IMG/VR virus record: IMGVR_UViG_3300034524_000181
Coordinates: 23,060 to 87,059 of that record
DNA from: a virus
Reading direction: 5' to 3' (one strand)
Length of the DNA stretch: 64,000 nt
Part shown: positions 52,314 through 59,662 of the stretch, piece by piece
Layout: every line of letters starts with the position of its first letter
Position numbering within the stretch: position 1 is the stretch's first letter
Made by a program: the position numbers and the translations under genes
The notes under the pieces: generated by a model
Told to the model about the DNA's origin: nothing
The model's database searches: none
The model's input: the letters and a program-made list of their open reading frames with translations, nothing else

Positions 52314-55175
52314 TTAATCTTTTTTATAAAAATTACATTCAAACCCATCTGCACGAAGCAAAAGTCCCTGAGCCCAAGGCGGTGTTTGTCCCATAAGAGC
52401 ACAAATATCTGGAACGGATGTTTCTATTGGAACCTCCAAAACTACCTCATCATGGACATGCATTACAATATCAAAACCATTTTCATTCAATCTTCTCATG
52501 GCATAGCAAAGAATATCTCTCGAAATAGCCTGGACGATATTCTCTACAAACTTAGGGCCATAACTTTCAATACGCTCCCATTTCTTTGTGCCGCCAACAC
52601 CCTCATAAGTCACTGCTTCACTGCCAAAGCTGTTAATACCTATTCTTGGCTTGACATAAGTAAGTTGTCTGCCAGAAGGAAGCCATATTAAAAGCATCCC
52701 GCTACGATACTCAAAACGGATACGGTGGGTTTCGGTTCTACACCTTTCTGTTACAGCTTCTTTGACAGCACGATCAACATCCCACCAAAGTCTAACAATA
52801 TTAGGATTTGCATTCCTCCAAGCATAGACTAGCGGTTTTAATTCTTCTTCGGTAAGACCCATGTCAAGTGCACCCATTGCTTTTAATGCACCTACTGACC
52901 CTCCATAGCCACAGTTATGAACTAACACATTTGAAACAGTAAATCTATGATTCTTACCTGCATTTAATATGTCATAAACTCTAACCTTGCTTGGATTAAT
53001 CTCCAGTTCTTTCTCTGTTCTATAACTGCCATTTCTGCTGATGCTATAATTTCTTCTCTTGTCATGCCATTGGATATCATCCTTGTAACAACACTTCTTG
53101 CATAGGGCCAATTTTCTTGTTTGAAATCTGGGATTACTGATATTCTTCTGTTGGCTTGATTTATACTTCTTGGAACAAAACGAATATTGCCCTTTTCGTA
53201 ATTTCCGTCGTTGTCTATCCTGTCCATCTCTAAATCTTGGCGTACATTTTCTACATTTTTCAATATCCATATCCCCGCACTGAGAACTGAGGGAAAATTG
53301 AATTTTATACCCCTTCCCCCATATAAATGGTAATTCCTTGCCTTTGGATTCTCGCAACGCTGCTTTGCGGCAGCAAGTCTTTTCTGTAGCCACAAAGGTA
53401 TCTTCCTTTGTTGAGAGCATCTCTGGCAGCCTTTTGATTTTCCAGATTTTAAGCTGTTTAAATTTTGCCACTGTATACTGTGACAACCTGTGCATTGTGT
53501 TAGGACATAGCAATGATTCATCTTTGCATTCCATCTTTTCTGTGCACTTATTATTTTCACCCAGCCGTATTGCTCTCCTACCATTTCCGGTTTGTATGAG
53601 ATGTGCTTTGCAGGTGGCAGCTTCTCCAAATTGTATTGGCCTCGATTTCCCTTTGACCCATACAAGATGGTCTTTTGTAGCTGTAAGTCCTCCATAAGTT
53701 ATAACCTCCTTTTCACCTTTTGAAATGACACCATCATGTTTTACCCAATCTTCACCATCCCACAATTTATGTTTTGTTGTAATATCTTGAATTGGAACAA
53801 GTCCTTTATCCGTTAACACAAGACTATTATGTGCTATACAAGCCAGTTCTGCCTGCTTACCTTTCTGCCTTAAATGTCCGTTAACGCCATTCTTCTCAAC
53901 AGGAACATTAAACATTTGCGATGCTGAAGCACAATAAATGTCTCCGCCATTTGCAAACACTTCATTTCTCCATGTCTCCCCAGCAAGCCAAGCAATTACT
54001 CTAGCTTCTATTGCACTAAAGTCAGCAACGATAAACTTATATCCTTTCTTTGGCACAAAAGCGGTTCGGATTAATTCAGACAAAACTCCCGGAATAGAGT
54101 CATACAATATTTCCAAGGCATCAAAATGGCCACCTCTAACCAATCGACGTGCCTGTTCCAGATCCGACAAATGGTTCTGAGGGAGATTTTGAACTTGTAT
54201 AAGCCTTCCTGCAAATCTACCGGTTCGATTAGCACCGTAGAATTGTAGTAGTCCCCGAGCTCTTCCGTCAGTGCATACAGCATTTTCCATAGCGGTGTAT
54301 TTCTTTACACTGGATTTAGCTAGTAACTGTCTCAGTTCCAGTACTTCACTCAGATGTTCTGGAGCTTCCTTTAATAGTGCCTTAACTGATGCCTTATCAA
54401 GACTGTCTGTTTCCAGACCATTTTCTGATAGCCAGGACTTCATTTGAACAACTGAATTAGGATTTTCAAGTTCAGTTAGTTCTTTTAGTCTGCTTGTAAG
54501 CTCTTCTCGGGTTTGCTCATCACATTGGATAGCTTGCCTTACCAATTCCAAATCCAACTGAATACCTCGATCATTGATTTGCTGGTCTAGAATATAGTTC
54601 TTCCACTCCTCTTCCGGCATAGGAAATTTTTGAAGCTTTGCCTGTATGGAAAGTTCAACTTCAACGTCTCGAAGGTTATATTCTTTGAAGCTATTCCACT
54701 TCTCTGGAGCATGTTCAGGTAAATTTCGTGTACGACCACCATTCGCCCCTGTTGGTTTGCATGGAACTGAAAAATATCGGATGAGCTCTTTACCTTCTGT
54801 CAGCTTTTTCTTATCTGCTCCTGTTACAATTGCTGCCCCTTCCAAAGATAGAGGAAGTCCAAGATACGCAGACCATACCATCGTACAACGCCAAGAATCA
54901 GGTTCTAGGTGAATACCAAAGTGTTTAGATAAGCAAATCCGTTCAAACTGCGCATTGAATGCCCATTTGGTAACATTATTATCTAAAATCGCTTGCTGTA
55001 TTTCTTTAGGTATTTTTTCGCCACAAGCGAAATCCACTACTTGTACCGGCCCAGCATCTACACTGTAACCGAAAAGTAAAATCTCAAAATCCGGTGCTTC
55101 AGCGTAACGATAGACCCCGCTTTTGGCGAGGTCTACGCTACTATATGTTTCTATATCTATGCTGAGGGTTCTCAT
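52314..55175 (-). CDS. Phage family A DNA polymerase with inserted intein
   Basis: 953 residues, 644 after removal of a 309-residue intein (446-754), matching the 640 of the prophage 1 polymerase. N-terminal DnaQ-like exonuclease (LSIDIETYSSVDLAKSGVYR). Motif A ADFSAIEARVIAWLAG near 382-397. Motif B would read GKQAELA|CGYGGSVGALKAM, split exactly by the intein before CGYGG. Motif C HVHDEVVLEV near 904-913. Splicing is required for activity because the insertion lies in the nucleotide-binding motif. The intein region also encodes an out-of-frame endonuclease. Family A fused exonuclease; no 5'-3' exonuclease domain. Confidence 0.92.
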   Translation of the reverse strand: MRTLSIDIETYSSVDLAKSGVYRYAEAPDFEILLFGYSVDAGPVQVVDFACGEKIPKEIQQAILDNNVTKWAFNAQFERICLSKHFGIHLEPDSWRCTMVWSAYLGLPLSLEGAAIVTGADKKKLTEGKELIRYFSVPCKPTGANGGRTRNLPEHAPEKWNSFKEYNLRDVEVELSIQAKLQKFPMPEEEWKNYILDQQINDRGIQLDLELVRQAIQCDEQTREELTSRLKELTELENPNSVVQMKSWLSENGLETDSLDKASVKALLKEAPEHLSEVLELRQLLAKSSVKKYTAMENAVCTDGRARGLLQFYGANRTGRFAGRLIQVQNLPQNHLSDLEQARRLVRGGHFDALEILYDSIPGVLSELIRTAFVPKKGYKFIVADFSAIEARVIAWLAGETWRNEVFANGGDIYCASASQMFNVPVEKNGVNGHLRQKGKQAELACIAHNSLVLTDKGLVPIQDITTKHKLWDGEDWVKHDGVISKGEKEVITYGGLTATKDHLVWVKGKSRPIQFGEAATCKAHLIQTGNGRRAIRLGENNKCTEKMECKDESLLCPNTMHRLSQYTVAKFKQLKIWKIKRLPEMLSTKEDTFVATEKTCCRKAALRESKGKELPFIWGKGYKIQFSLSSQCGDMDIEKCRKCTPRFRDGQDRQRRKLRKGQYSFCSKKYKSSQQKNISNPRFQTRKLALCKKCCYKDDIQWHDKRRNYSISRNGSYRTEKELEINPSKVRVYDILNAGKNHRFTVSNVLVHNCGYGGSVGALKAMGALDMGLTEEELKPLVYAWRNANPNIVRLWWDVDRAVKEAVTERCRTETHRIRFEYRSGMLLIWLPSGRQLTYVKPRIGINSFGSEAVTYEGVGGTKKWERIESYGPKFVENIVQAISRDILCYAMRRLNENGFDIVMHVHDEVVLEVPIETSVPDICALMGQTPPWAQGLLLRADGFECNFYKKD
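52914..53840 (-). other. Intein in the phage DNA polymerase
   Basis: 309 codons (residues 446-754). Block A CIAHNSLVLTDKGLVPIQDI begins with the nucleophile Cys446; block B GGLTATKDHLVWV has the Thr-x-x-His (T500-H503); block F VRVYDILNAGKNHRFTVSN; block G VLVHN|C with penultimate His753, Asn754 and +1 Cys. All splicing residues are present, so it should be active. The stretch between blocks B and F in this frame is basic and Cys-rich with no recognised endonuclease domain; a separate HNH endonuclease is encoded there in another frame. Confidence 0.9.
52964..53695 (-). CDS. HNH-type homing endonuclease nested out of frame inside the intein
   Basis: 243 residues in a frame different from the polymerase. 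ATG 53695 has its own AAGGAGG (53711-53705) nine bases upstream. After a 40-residue start overlapping block B, it matches the homing-endonuclease family common in phages: MVGEQYGWVKIISAQKRW, CTGCHS and GCQRCSQQ Cys pairs, ARNYHLYGGRGIKF, then LEMDRIDNDGNYEKGNIRFV and PRSINQANRR. Its TAA (52964-52966) overlaps codons of block F. It would cut intein-less polymerase genes and drive intein spread. The true start could also be the internal Met before VGEQYGW. Confidence 0.85.
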   Translation of the reverse strand: MEDLQLQKTILYGSKGNRGQYNLEKLPPAKHISYKPEMVGEQYGWVKIISAQKRWNAKMNHCYVLTQCTGCHSIQWQNLNSLKSGKSKGCQRCSQQRKIPLWLQKRLAAAKQRCENPKARNYHLYGGRGIKFNFPSVLSAGIWILKNVENVRQDLEMDRIDNDGNYEKGNIRFVPRSINQANRRISVIPDFKQENWPYARSVVTRMISNGMTREEIIASAEMAVIEQRKNWRLIQARLEFMTY

Positions 55176-55732
55176 GATAAAAAGTCATCATCCACGTCAG
55201 TGGCAAAGTCATCAGCTGCATTAGTTCTTCCACCCAAAGGCTCACCATCGCGGATTTTTTGAATATTTCCAAGACCACATGCTATACCCTTATTCCCATT
55301 GGAGTTAAAGGCATAAAAGTTGATACTTACTCTTGCATAAACACCGGAGTATACTTCTGAACGCTCAAGGATTGGATTGATATTTTTATCTACAATTTGT
55401 GGAGGGGTATTGCTATTGGCATTGATAAAATAGCTATTTGCATAAGCTTCATCATCTGGACGATCAATATCTCCGTCACGTAGAGGAAGCTTTAACGCCG
55501 CTTTATTTGGAATCTTACTACCGAATTTACCTTTACCTTCTTCTATTGCAGCATTCACCGCTTCATTGATAGCGCTTAAGGTTTTAGTATCACTCTTAGG
55601 AATAATCAGGCTCACACTGTATTTTTCAGCACCGCCATTGATTGATTTAGGTTCCCACACATTAGCATAAGAAAGTCTGACAACTCCTGTAACTACTTTT
55701 GTTGGATTTGTTCTTTTTGCTGTTTTTGACAT
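55172..55732 (-). CDS. DUF2815 family ssDNA-binding protein
   Basis: 186 residues: GVVRLSYANVWEPKSINGGA, KYSVSLIIPKSDTKTLSAIN, VYARVSINFYAFNSNGNKGI and ACGLGNIQKIRDGEPLGGR, with an acidic tail (DDFATDVDDDFLS) typical of single-strand binding proteins. DUF2815 is related to the phage Enc34 ssDNA-binding protein. It overlaps the polymerase start by four bases and works with the DUF2800 gene and polymerase in replication. Confidence 0.9.
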   Translation of the reverse strand: MSKTAKRTNPTKVVTGVVRLSYANVWEPKSINGGAEKYSVSLIIPKSDTKTLSAINEAVNAAIEEGKGKFGSKIPNKAALKLPLRDGDIDRPDDEAYANSYFINANSNTPPQIVDKNINPILERSEVYSGVYARVSINFYAFNSNGNKGIACGLGNIQKIRDGEPLGGRTNAADDFATDVDDDFLS

Positions 55733-55737
55733 AATTT

Positions 55738-56865
55738 TTATACCTCCATAAAATCATTTTTTGCTGATGATGTGTTCATTTCAGGACGCTTATCTGAAAC
55801 TGGAACTAGCGTCGGTTTGCCTGGTGGCTTCATAACTAGCTCACCAAGGATTTCATTAAATTTTGACTTGCCCATCAATTTTTCCATTTCGGTAATGGTA
55901 ATGAGACTTTGCTTGTATATATCTCGGTATCCTTCATTCTTTGCTGCTTCTGCGACTGCTTCTTCATCTTTATATTTACGGTTGGAGCGACCTTCGACTA
56001 CTTTAAACCCTGGCCACTTCTTTCCATGATTAACTGCTGCATCCGTCGCATAGGTTATAATCTCATTTGCCCAGTTAGTGAGATCACCGATAGAAGATAA
56101 AATGTCAGCAATCTCTTCATCAGATAAAAGTGGTGGTAGAGCAAACTCAAACGTAGCCAGTTTCATTTTTGCTTCTGCTCTTGCTCTACATTTCACAGCT
56201 GCTCTGCAAAATTGACACTATTCACCGGGACAGTAGTTGCCGTCACCATTGAAGGCTAATTCAGCTTTAGGTTTTAAAACTTCATCAACCCACTGATACA
56301 AGTTTTCTTTTGAGACTGTGGATGTACTGTCATTTTCTCGACGGGGTTGATAAATTGTCATTGAAACCATCTCGATATCATAAATGCCATCAAATAGATC
56401 CAGTGCACCAAGGGCATAAAGTTTCATTTGAGAATTGTCTTCTGCACTGACTAAGACACCCTGACCATACTTAAAATCAAAAATGTTAAGAGTTCCATCA
56501 GCTATAATTAAACAATCCCCGGTTCCAAATCCCTCAGGTACATACTTTGAAAAGTCAAGCCGCTGTTCTATCAAGATTAGGGGATCACTACAAATTTGCT
56601 TAGCTTGCTCAATCACTTCAAGTACAAACTCCACGTAACCATCGGTATAATTGTCCATCTCATCTGAGTCGTATGGAGAGACCGGCTTTTTTGATCTCAT
56701 CTTAAGTGCCTTTCGGAGTTTGTGTTCACTTAATGCATGAGCTGCTGTACCTTCAGCTGCAGCCTCACCACTGTTGTCATCAAACTCCTGTTCTAGCCTT
56801 GCCGATGGTGTACAGTTCATCCAGCGATGAGCCCCTGACGCGGAGAGAATTGCATGTTTACTCAT
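55738..56865 (-). pseudogene. DUF2800 (Cas4/RecB-like nuclease) gene interrupted by in-frame TAG
   Basis: 375-codon frame. The N-terminal part (SASGAHRWMNCTPSARLEQE, AAAEGTAAHALSEHKL, LIIADGTLNIFDFKYGQGV) carries the PD-(D/E)xK nuclease motifs (Asp and the FDFKYG motif). At 56218-56220 a TAG follows NYCPGE, and the same frame continues CQFCRAAVKCRARAEA, so the stop lies inside the four-Cys Fe-S-type cluster. TGG to TAG or CAG to TAG would explain it. Preceding (upstream) and following genes are tightly linked. An internal start at 56196 exists but would make a fragment only. Confidence 0.85.
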
Positions 56866-57179
56866 TTCAACTCCTCCGCATCAGCAAGAATGGCAGCATA
56901 CTTACTTGGATCAATCTGACTAAGTTTTGATGCACCATACTTTTCTAGAAGACCTCTAACCTGAGCAGTAAATCCATCATGACTTTTCTCCGCGAGCACC
57001 GCTCTTACTTCTTCTAAGGTAATTTGCTTTTCTTCAGGCTGTTTTTCATGTTTTGGCTGCTCTGACTTTTTATCCTCCTTAGGCTCATTACTTCCAAGGG
57101 CATCAGCTACAGCCTGAACACTATCTGCCAGTGCTCGAAGATCTGACACTACATCAAGAAGGAGCTTAATCTTACTCAT
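56862..57179 (-). CDS. Phage protein of unknown function (105 aa)
   Basis: MSKIKLLLDVVSDLRALADS opens a helix, followed by a Lys/Glu/Pro-rich linker (EPKEDKKSEQPKHEKQPEEK) and a C-terminal helical domain (ITLEEVRAVLAEKSHDGFTA, YGASKLSQIDPSKYAAILAD). The C-terminal part recurs in phage proteins beside DUF2800; database labels vary and no function is established. It overlaps DUF2800 (four bases) and the preceding small gene (eight bases). Confidence 0.7.
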   Translation of the reverse strand: MSKIKLLLDVVSDLRALADSVQAVADALGSNEPKEDKKSEQPKHEKQPEEKQITLEEVRAVLAEKSHDGFTAQVRGLLEKYGASKLSQIDPSKYAAILADAEELK

Positions 57180-57381
57180 GTCCTACACCTCCTTCCTTTA
57201 TTTCCTTAATTTCTACCGTCTCAACTGAGTCACCTGGAGTAATTACTAACAAACTGACTTTCTTTCCAAATAGGAAATCAAGCATTCTAGTTCGGATAGT
57301 CTTACGACTACTTTGAATGACGGAGCTTTTTTCGCCATTTGGCGTTGCCACATTAATAGTGACTTTATGTTTTAGGCTCAT
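57172..57381 (-). CDS. Small phage protein (69 aa)
   Basis: Basic, mostly beta: MSLKHKVTINVATPNGEKSS, SRKTIRTRMLDFLFGKKVSL and an acidic C-terminus. No recognised domain. AAAGGAGAGG precedes the ATG and leader element c lies just upstream. First gene of the replication operon after the sigma-like regulator. Confidence 0.65.
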   Translation of the reverse strand: MSLKHKVTINVATPNGEKSSVIQSSRKTIRTRMLDFLFGKKVSLLVITPGDSVETVEIKEIKEGGVGHE

Positions 57382-57395
57382 ATTTCCTCTCCTTT

Positions 57396-57454
57396 CGGGG
57401 GCAATTTATCTCCCCTCACCGATAAGCGAAAAAGAGAGTTCTTTCGAACCCCCT
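57396..57454 (-). promoter_or_regulatory. Two-hairpin leader element, copy c (upstream of the replication operon)
   Basis: On the minus strand AGGGGGTTC-GAAA-GAACTCTCT (57454-57433) forms a nine-pair stem with a GAAA tetraloop, followed by TTTT; then CGCTTATCGGTGAGGGG...CCCCCG forms a second hairpin directly before AAAGGAGAGG. Related to copies a and b by the shared GGGGTTCGA, CTTTTT and GCTTAT(A/C)G(G/C)TGAGGG elements. Confidence 0.6.
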
Positions 57455-57492
57455 TTCAGAAAAGATTTTTTAATAGATTCTTTAGAACCCAA

Positions 57493-57987
57493 TTAGGATA
57501 GAATTTTTCTAAGTCTTTCATGAAGCTTCTTAAGGCGGCCGCGAATGGCAGCTTCTGTCACACCTTCTTCTGCTGCAATGTCAGTGTTGGATCGTTTCTC
57601 AAGATATACTTTTTGGAAAAGTTCTTTCTGTTGTGGTAAAAGAGACTCCATTGCCTTTGTTAACTTATCCAACATATCTTGATAATCGGCTTCATATTCA
57701 GCTTGTATGATTAGCTGTTCTGGATTCACAGTATCATCTGCAAGATATTTATTGCGGTCATTGGCTGCTTCCTCTTCTCCGTCATAATAAGCATCCAGAT
57801 GTGTTTTCACTCGATAATCATAGCGACGCTGCTCGTCCACTTCGTCATCATCCATAATGTGCAAAAGCTCGATGTCCGCTTCGGTGACCCCATTCTCACC
57901 CGGGGTAATCACAATCTTTGTTCCTTCAGCTGTGTAATAAATGTAATTAGTTCTCTTCTTTTTGCTTGTTTTGTACGCTCTTTTCAT
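57493..57987 (-). CDS. Sigma-70 family (region 4) phage regulator
   Basis: 164 residues. Basic start (MKRAYKTSKKKRTNYIYYTA), then a linker and an acidic segment with HIMDDDEVDEQRRYDYRVKT, and a C-terminal region 4 HTH: LTKAMESLLPQQKELFQKVY, RSNTDIAAEEGVTEAAIRGR, LKKLHERLRKIL. It probably redirects RNA polymerase to phage promoters. It is separated from the replication operon by leader element c and from the upstream small gene by a strong terminator. Confidence 0.85.
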   Translation of the reverse strand: MKRAYKTSKKKRTNYIYYTAEGTKIVITPGENGVTEADIELLHIMDDDEVDEQRRYDYRVKTHLDAYYDGEEEAANDRNKYLADDTVNPEQLIIQAEYEADYQDMLDKLTKAMESLLPQQKELFQKVYLEKRSNTDIAAEEGVTEAAIRGRLKKLHERLRKILS

Positions 57988-58021
57988 AATTTGACTCCTT
58001 TGGTTTTCAAAATTTAGCTTT

Positions 58022-58122
58022 GAAATCCGCGGGAGCCGCTCATTATCCGTGAGACAAAAAAAGACGGCAGTGGAATACCTTTTCAGGTATTCCGCACTGC
58101 CGTCTAGCGGTCTCGCGGATTT
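58022..58122 (-). terminator. Nested palindromes with strong minus-strand terminator
   Basis: Inner stem GACGGCAGTG-GAATACC/GGTATTC-CG-CACTGCCGTC (58063-58104), with one 2-base bulge; on the minus strand it is followed by TTTTTTT. An outer pair of arms, AAATCCGCGGGAGCCGCT (58023-58040) and AGCGG-TCTCGCGGATTT (58105-58121), would extend the fold. It ends the transcript of the 48-residue small gene upstream of the sigma-like gene. Confidence 0.8.
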
Positions 58123-58151
58123 AATATTTACTTCATTAAAAAGCAGATAAG

Positions 58152-58298
58152 CTAATTTTTAAGATTTACTACTTCTGTAGTGCCATCTGCATTTCTTTTG
58201 ATTAATGTAATACAGTCTTTGATTTTGATTTCTACAGTACCAGTAGCTTCATCTACTCTACAAACAAGTTTTCCATCAAGGTTTCTCACTTCACTCAT
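58152..58298 (-). CDS. Small conserved-looking phage protein (48 aa)
   Basis: ATG 58298 with AAAGGATG upstream; stop TAG 58152-58154. MSEVRNLDGKLVCRVDEATG then TVEIKIKDCITLIKRNADGT: a short, regular beta-hairpin pattern. It is the first minus-strand gene of prophage 2. Function unknown; similar tiny proteins precede sigma-like genes in other clostridial prophages. Confidence 0.6.
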   Translation of the reverse strand: MSEVRNLDGKLVCRVDEATGTVEIKIKDCITLIKRNADGTTEVVNLKN

Positions 58299-58332
58299 CT
58301 TCTTTTCATCCTTTCTCCTCTTTTGATAACAG

Positions 58333-58362
58333 GTATTTATGTGTATTTATGAGTATTTAATT
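58333..58362. repeat. Three 10-bp tandem repeats, probable operator
   Basis: GTATTTATGT, GTATTTATGA and GTATTTAATT follow each other without spacing. One helical turn per unit suggests a regulator binding along one face of the DNA between the divergent prophage and ABC-3C promoters. Confidence 0.5.
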
Positions 58363-58401
58363 TGATATAAGCAGTTTAAATTTCTATTACAGGTAAAGGA
58401 A

Positions 58402-58430
58402 TTGAATTATACTTATTTAAGTGATATAAT
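58402..58430 (+). promoter_or_regulatory. Sigma-A promoter of the ABC-3C / hsd operon
   Basis: TTGAAT (58402-58407), 17 bp, TATAAT (58425-58430). The first plus-strand gene starts about 215 bp downstream. Confidence 0.7.
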
Positions 58431-58645
58431 TTATAAAATGTAGTTAGCAGAATCAATGGTTTATCAGGGTTGTCTTTTCGGGGAATAGCATCGCTCAAAG
58501 ACCATAGTCACAAAATAAAAAATCCTTTTCCTGTAATGCTTACAAGAAAAGGATACAAGCTTTAGACCTATAAGTATTTCCCCTCGGTTTGACCTATTTT
58601 TGACCCTTTTTTGACCTTATGGTTCTGCAGAAAGGGATGGTCGTC
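58431..58645. other. Leader region of the defence operon
   Basis: No gene. Holds a strong hairpin ATCCTTTTC-CTGTAA-TGC-TTACA-A-GAAAAGGAT (58522-58554) with a T-tract only on the minus strand, and three TTTGACC units at 58588-58617 (TTTGACCTATTTTTGACCC and TTTTTTGACC). Confidence 0.55.
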
Positions 58646-59662
58646 GTGGGTAAATTATGCTTTGGTTCATATGCTAAAATTGTTCAAAAATCAATTAAAG
58701 AGCCTAATAGTCAAAAACGTGTTGCTGAATTGTTACTAGGTCTAATTACTGACAATGAAGATGTTACAAACCAAGAAGGTGACCCTTTTGTAGTTACTGA
58801 CAAGCTTGCCAGTGACTTATTTAACTGCAAAATTAATATGCGTAAAAAAATTAAAGAAGCATCTAGCTCCCAATTAATTGTTAATTCTGCTCATGACTAT
58901 TTTGAAGATGTGGTCATGCCTGAAATTATGCCTGAAATGATACAAGACATGATTGCTGAATTAGTAGACCTCATATCAAGTGACGATAGTGTTCCTCAGG
59001 ATAAAAAAGATGAATTCTTAAAATTTGCTAATCCGACCTCCATTCATGTCTTTTTGTCTGACTTATTTTTGTACGTAATAAAAAAGGATAATAAAATTTC
59101 TAAGAAGTCACCAGCTCCCTTAAATAGTAAAATGCCTTCTGTTCTTAGTGATGTAAAAAAGCTAAAGGAGCCTATTGAAAAAATCCCTCCTAGACAACCA
59201 GAACCTATTACACCACCAGAAGAAATAGAAAATCATGAGATGGTTTACGTCAGAGAATTATTAGCCGCTTATGCTGATGCTGAAGGTATTGATGAGTTGC
59301 CAAAAGAATCCTTAGAAAGTTTTCCAAAGTATGAGAAGGACTTTAAGCGTAGGAGAAAAGACTACTATGCAGCTGAAAGTATTAGACGTGGTGCAAGAGA
59401 TGTATTCGGAGAAACGAATCCGGATCATTTTGAAATATTAAAAGAAGAAACATATGACGGTGTCATAGATGTTTATGAAAATGAGTATCCTCATGGTCTC
59501 GCTAGGCTAAAAGGGGTTATGTCTCAAGCAACTCTTATTCGAGTTGATAAATGCGTATATAGCCAAATTCCTAATTGGATCGGCGCTAGTGAAAAGAAAG
59601 GTGTCTGCCACATTCTTGTAAATGACGGCAAACTTAGGGGGTGGGTTGAAACCGATGAGTAA
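58646..59662 (+). CDS. ABC-three-component system effector/CTD protein
   Basis: 338 residues from GTG 58646 (MGKLCFGSYAKIVQKSIKEP), preferred because AAAGGGATGG precedes it; upstream ATG at 58619 lacks an RBS. The N-terminal 150 residues are an unrecognised helical domain (acidic EDVVMPEIMPEMIQDMIAEL). The C-terminal 140 residues (YAAESIRRGARDVFGETNPD, HGLARLKGVMSQATLIRVDK, EKKGVCHILVNDGKLRGWVE) are the conserved C-terminal domain of ABC-3C effectors. First gene of the three-component operon; the middle component starts before its end (ATGAGTAA). Confidence 0.75.
   Translation: MGKLCFGSYAKIVQKSIKEPNSQKRVAELLLGLITDNEDVTNQEGDPFVVTDKLASDLFNCKINMRKKIKEASSSQLIVNSAHDYFEDVVMPEIMPEMIQDMIAELVDLISSDDSVPQDKKDEFLKFANPTSIHVFLSDLFLYVIKKDNKISKKSPAPLNSKMPSVLSDVKKLKEPIEKIPPRQPEPITPPEEIENHEMVYVRELLAAYADAEGIDELPKESLESFPKYEKDFKRRRKDYYAAESIRRGARDVFGETNPDHFEILKEETYDGVIDVYENEYPHGLARLKGVMSQATLIRVDKCVYSQIPNWIGASEKKGVCHILVNDGKLRGWVETDE

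Larger units (their letters stand above)
15650..58300 (-). mobile_element. Prophage 2, siphovirus type, serine-recombinase integrated, cos packaging
   Basis: About 43 kb of tightly packed minus-strand genes in standard siphophage order: regulator, recombination and replication, terminase, head, tail, lysis, integrases. Integrases are at the left end and the early promoter at the right end (about 58.3-58.4 kb). The HK97-type head, phi13-type tail and HNH-TerS arrangement point to cos packaging. Two essential genes (capsid, DUF2800) carry in-frame TAG codons, so the prophage is probably defective. Exact attachment sites are not visible; limits are approximate. Confidence 0.85.

Noticed and set aside
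32859-56865. Reassignment of TAG to an amino acid in this prophage
   Set aside because: Only two internal TAG codons are seen, both at positions where one substitution from TGG (or CAG) explains them; TAG also serves as an ordinary stop (for example at 58152 and 17656), and no suppressor tRNA is visible in the window.
5-58300. rRNA or tRNA genes
   Set aside because: None could be recognised on either strand.
58500-58617. Minus-strand coding remnant or integrase tail at the prophage right edge
   Set aside because: A short frame can be read through the TTTGACC units but no start, RBS or domain supports it.
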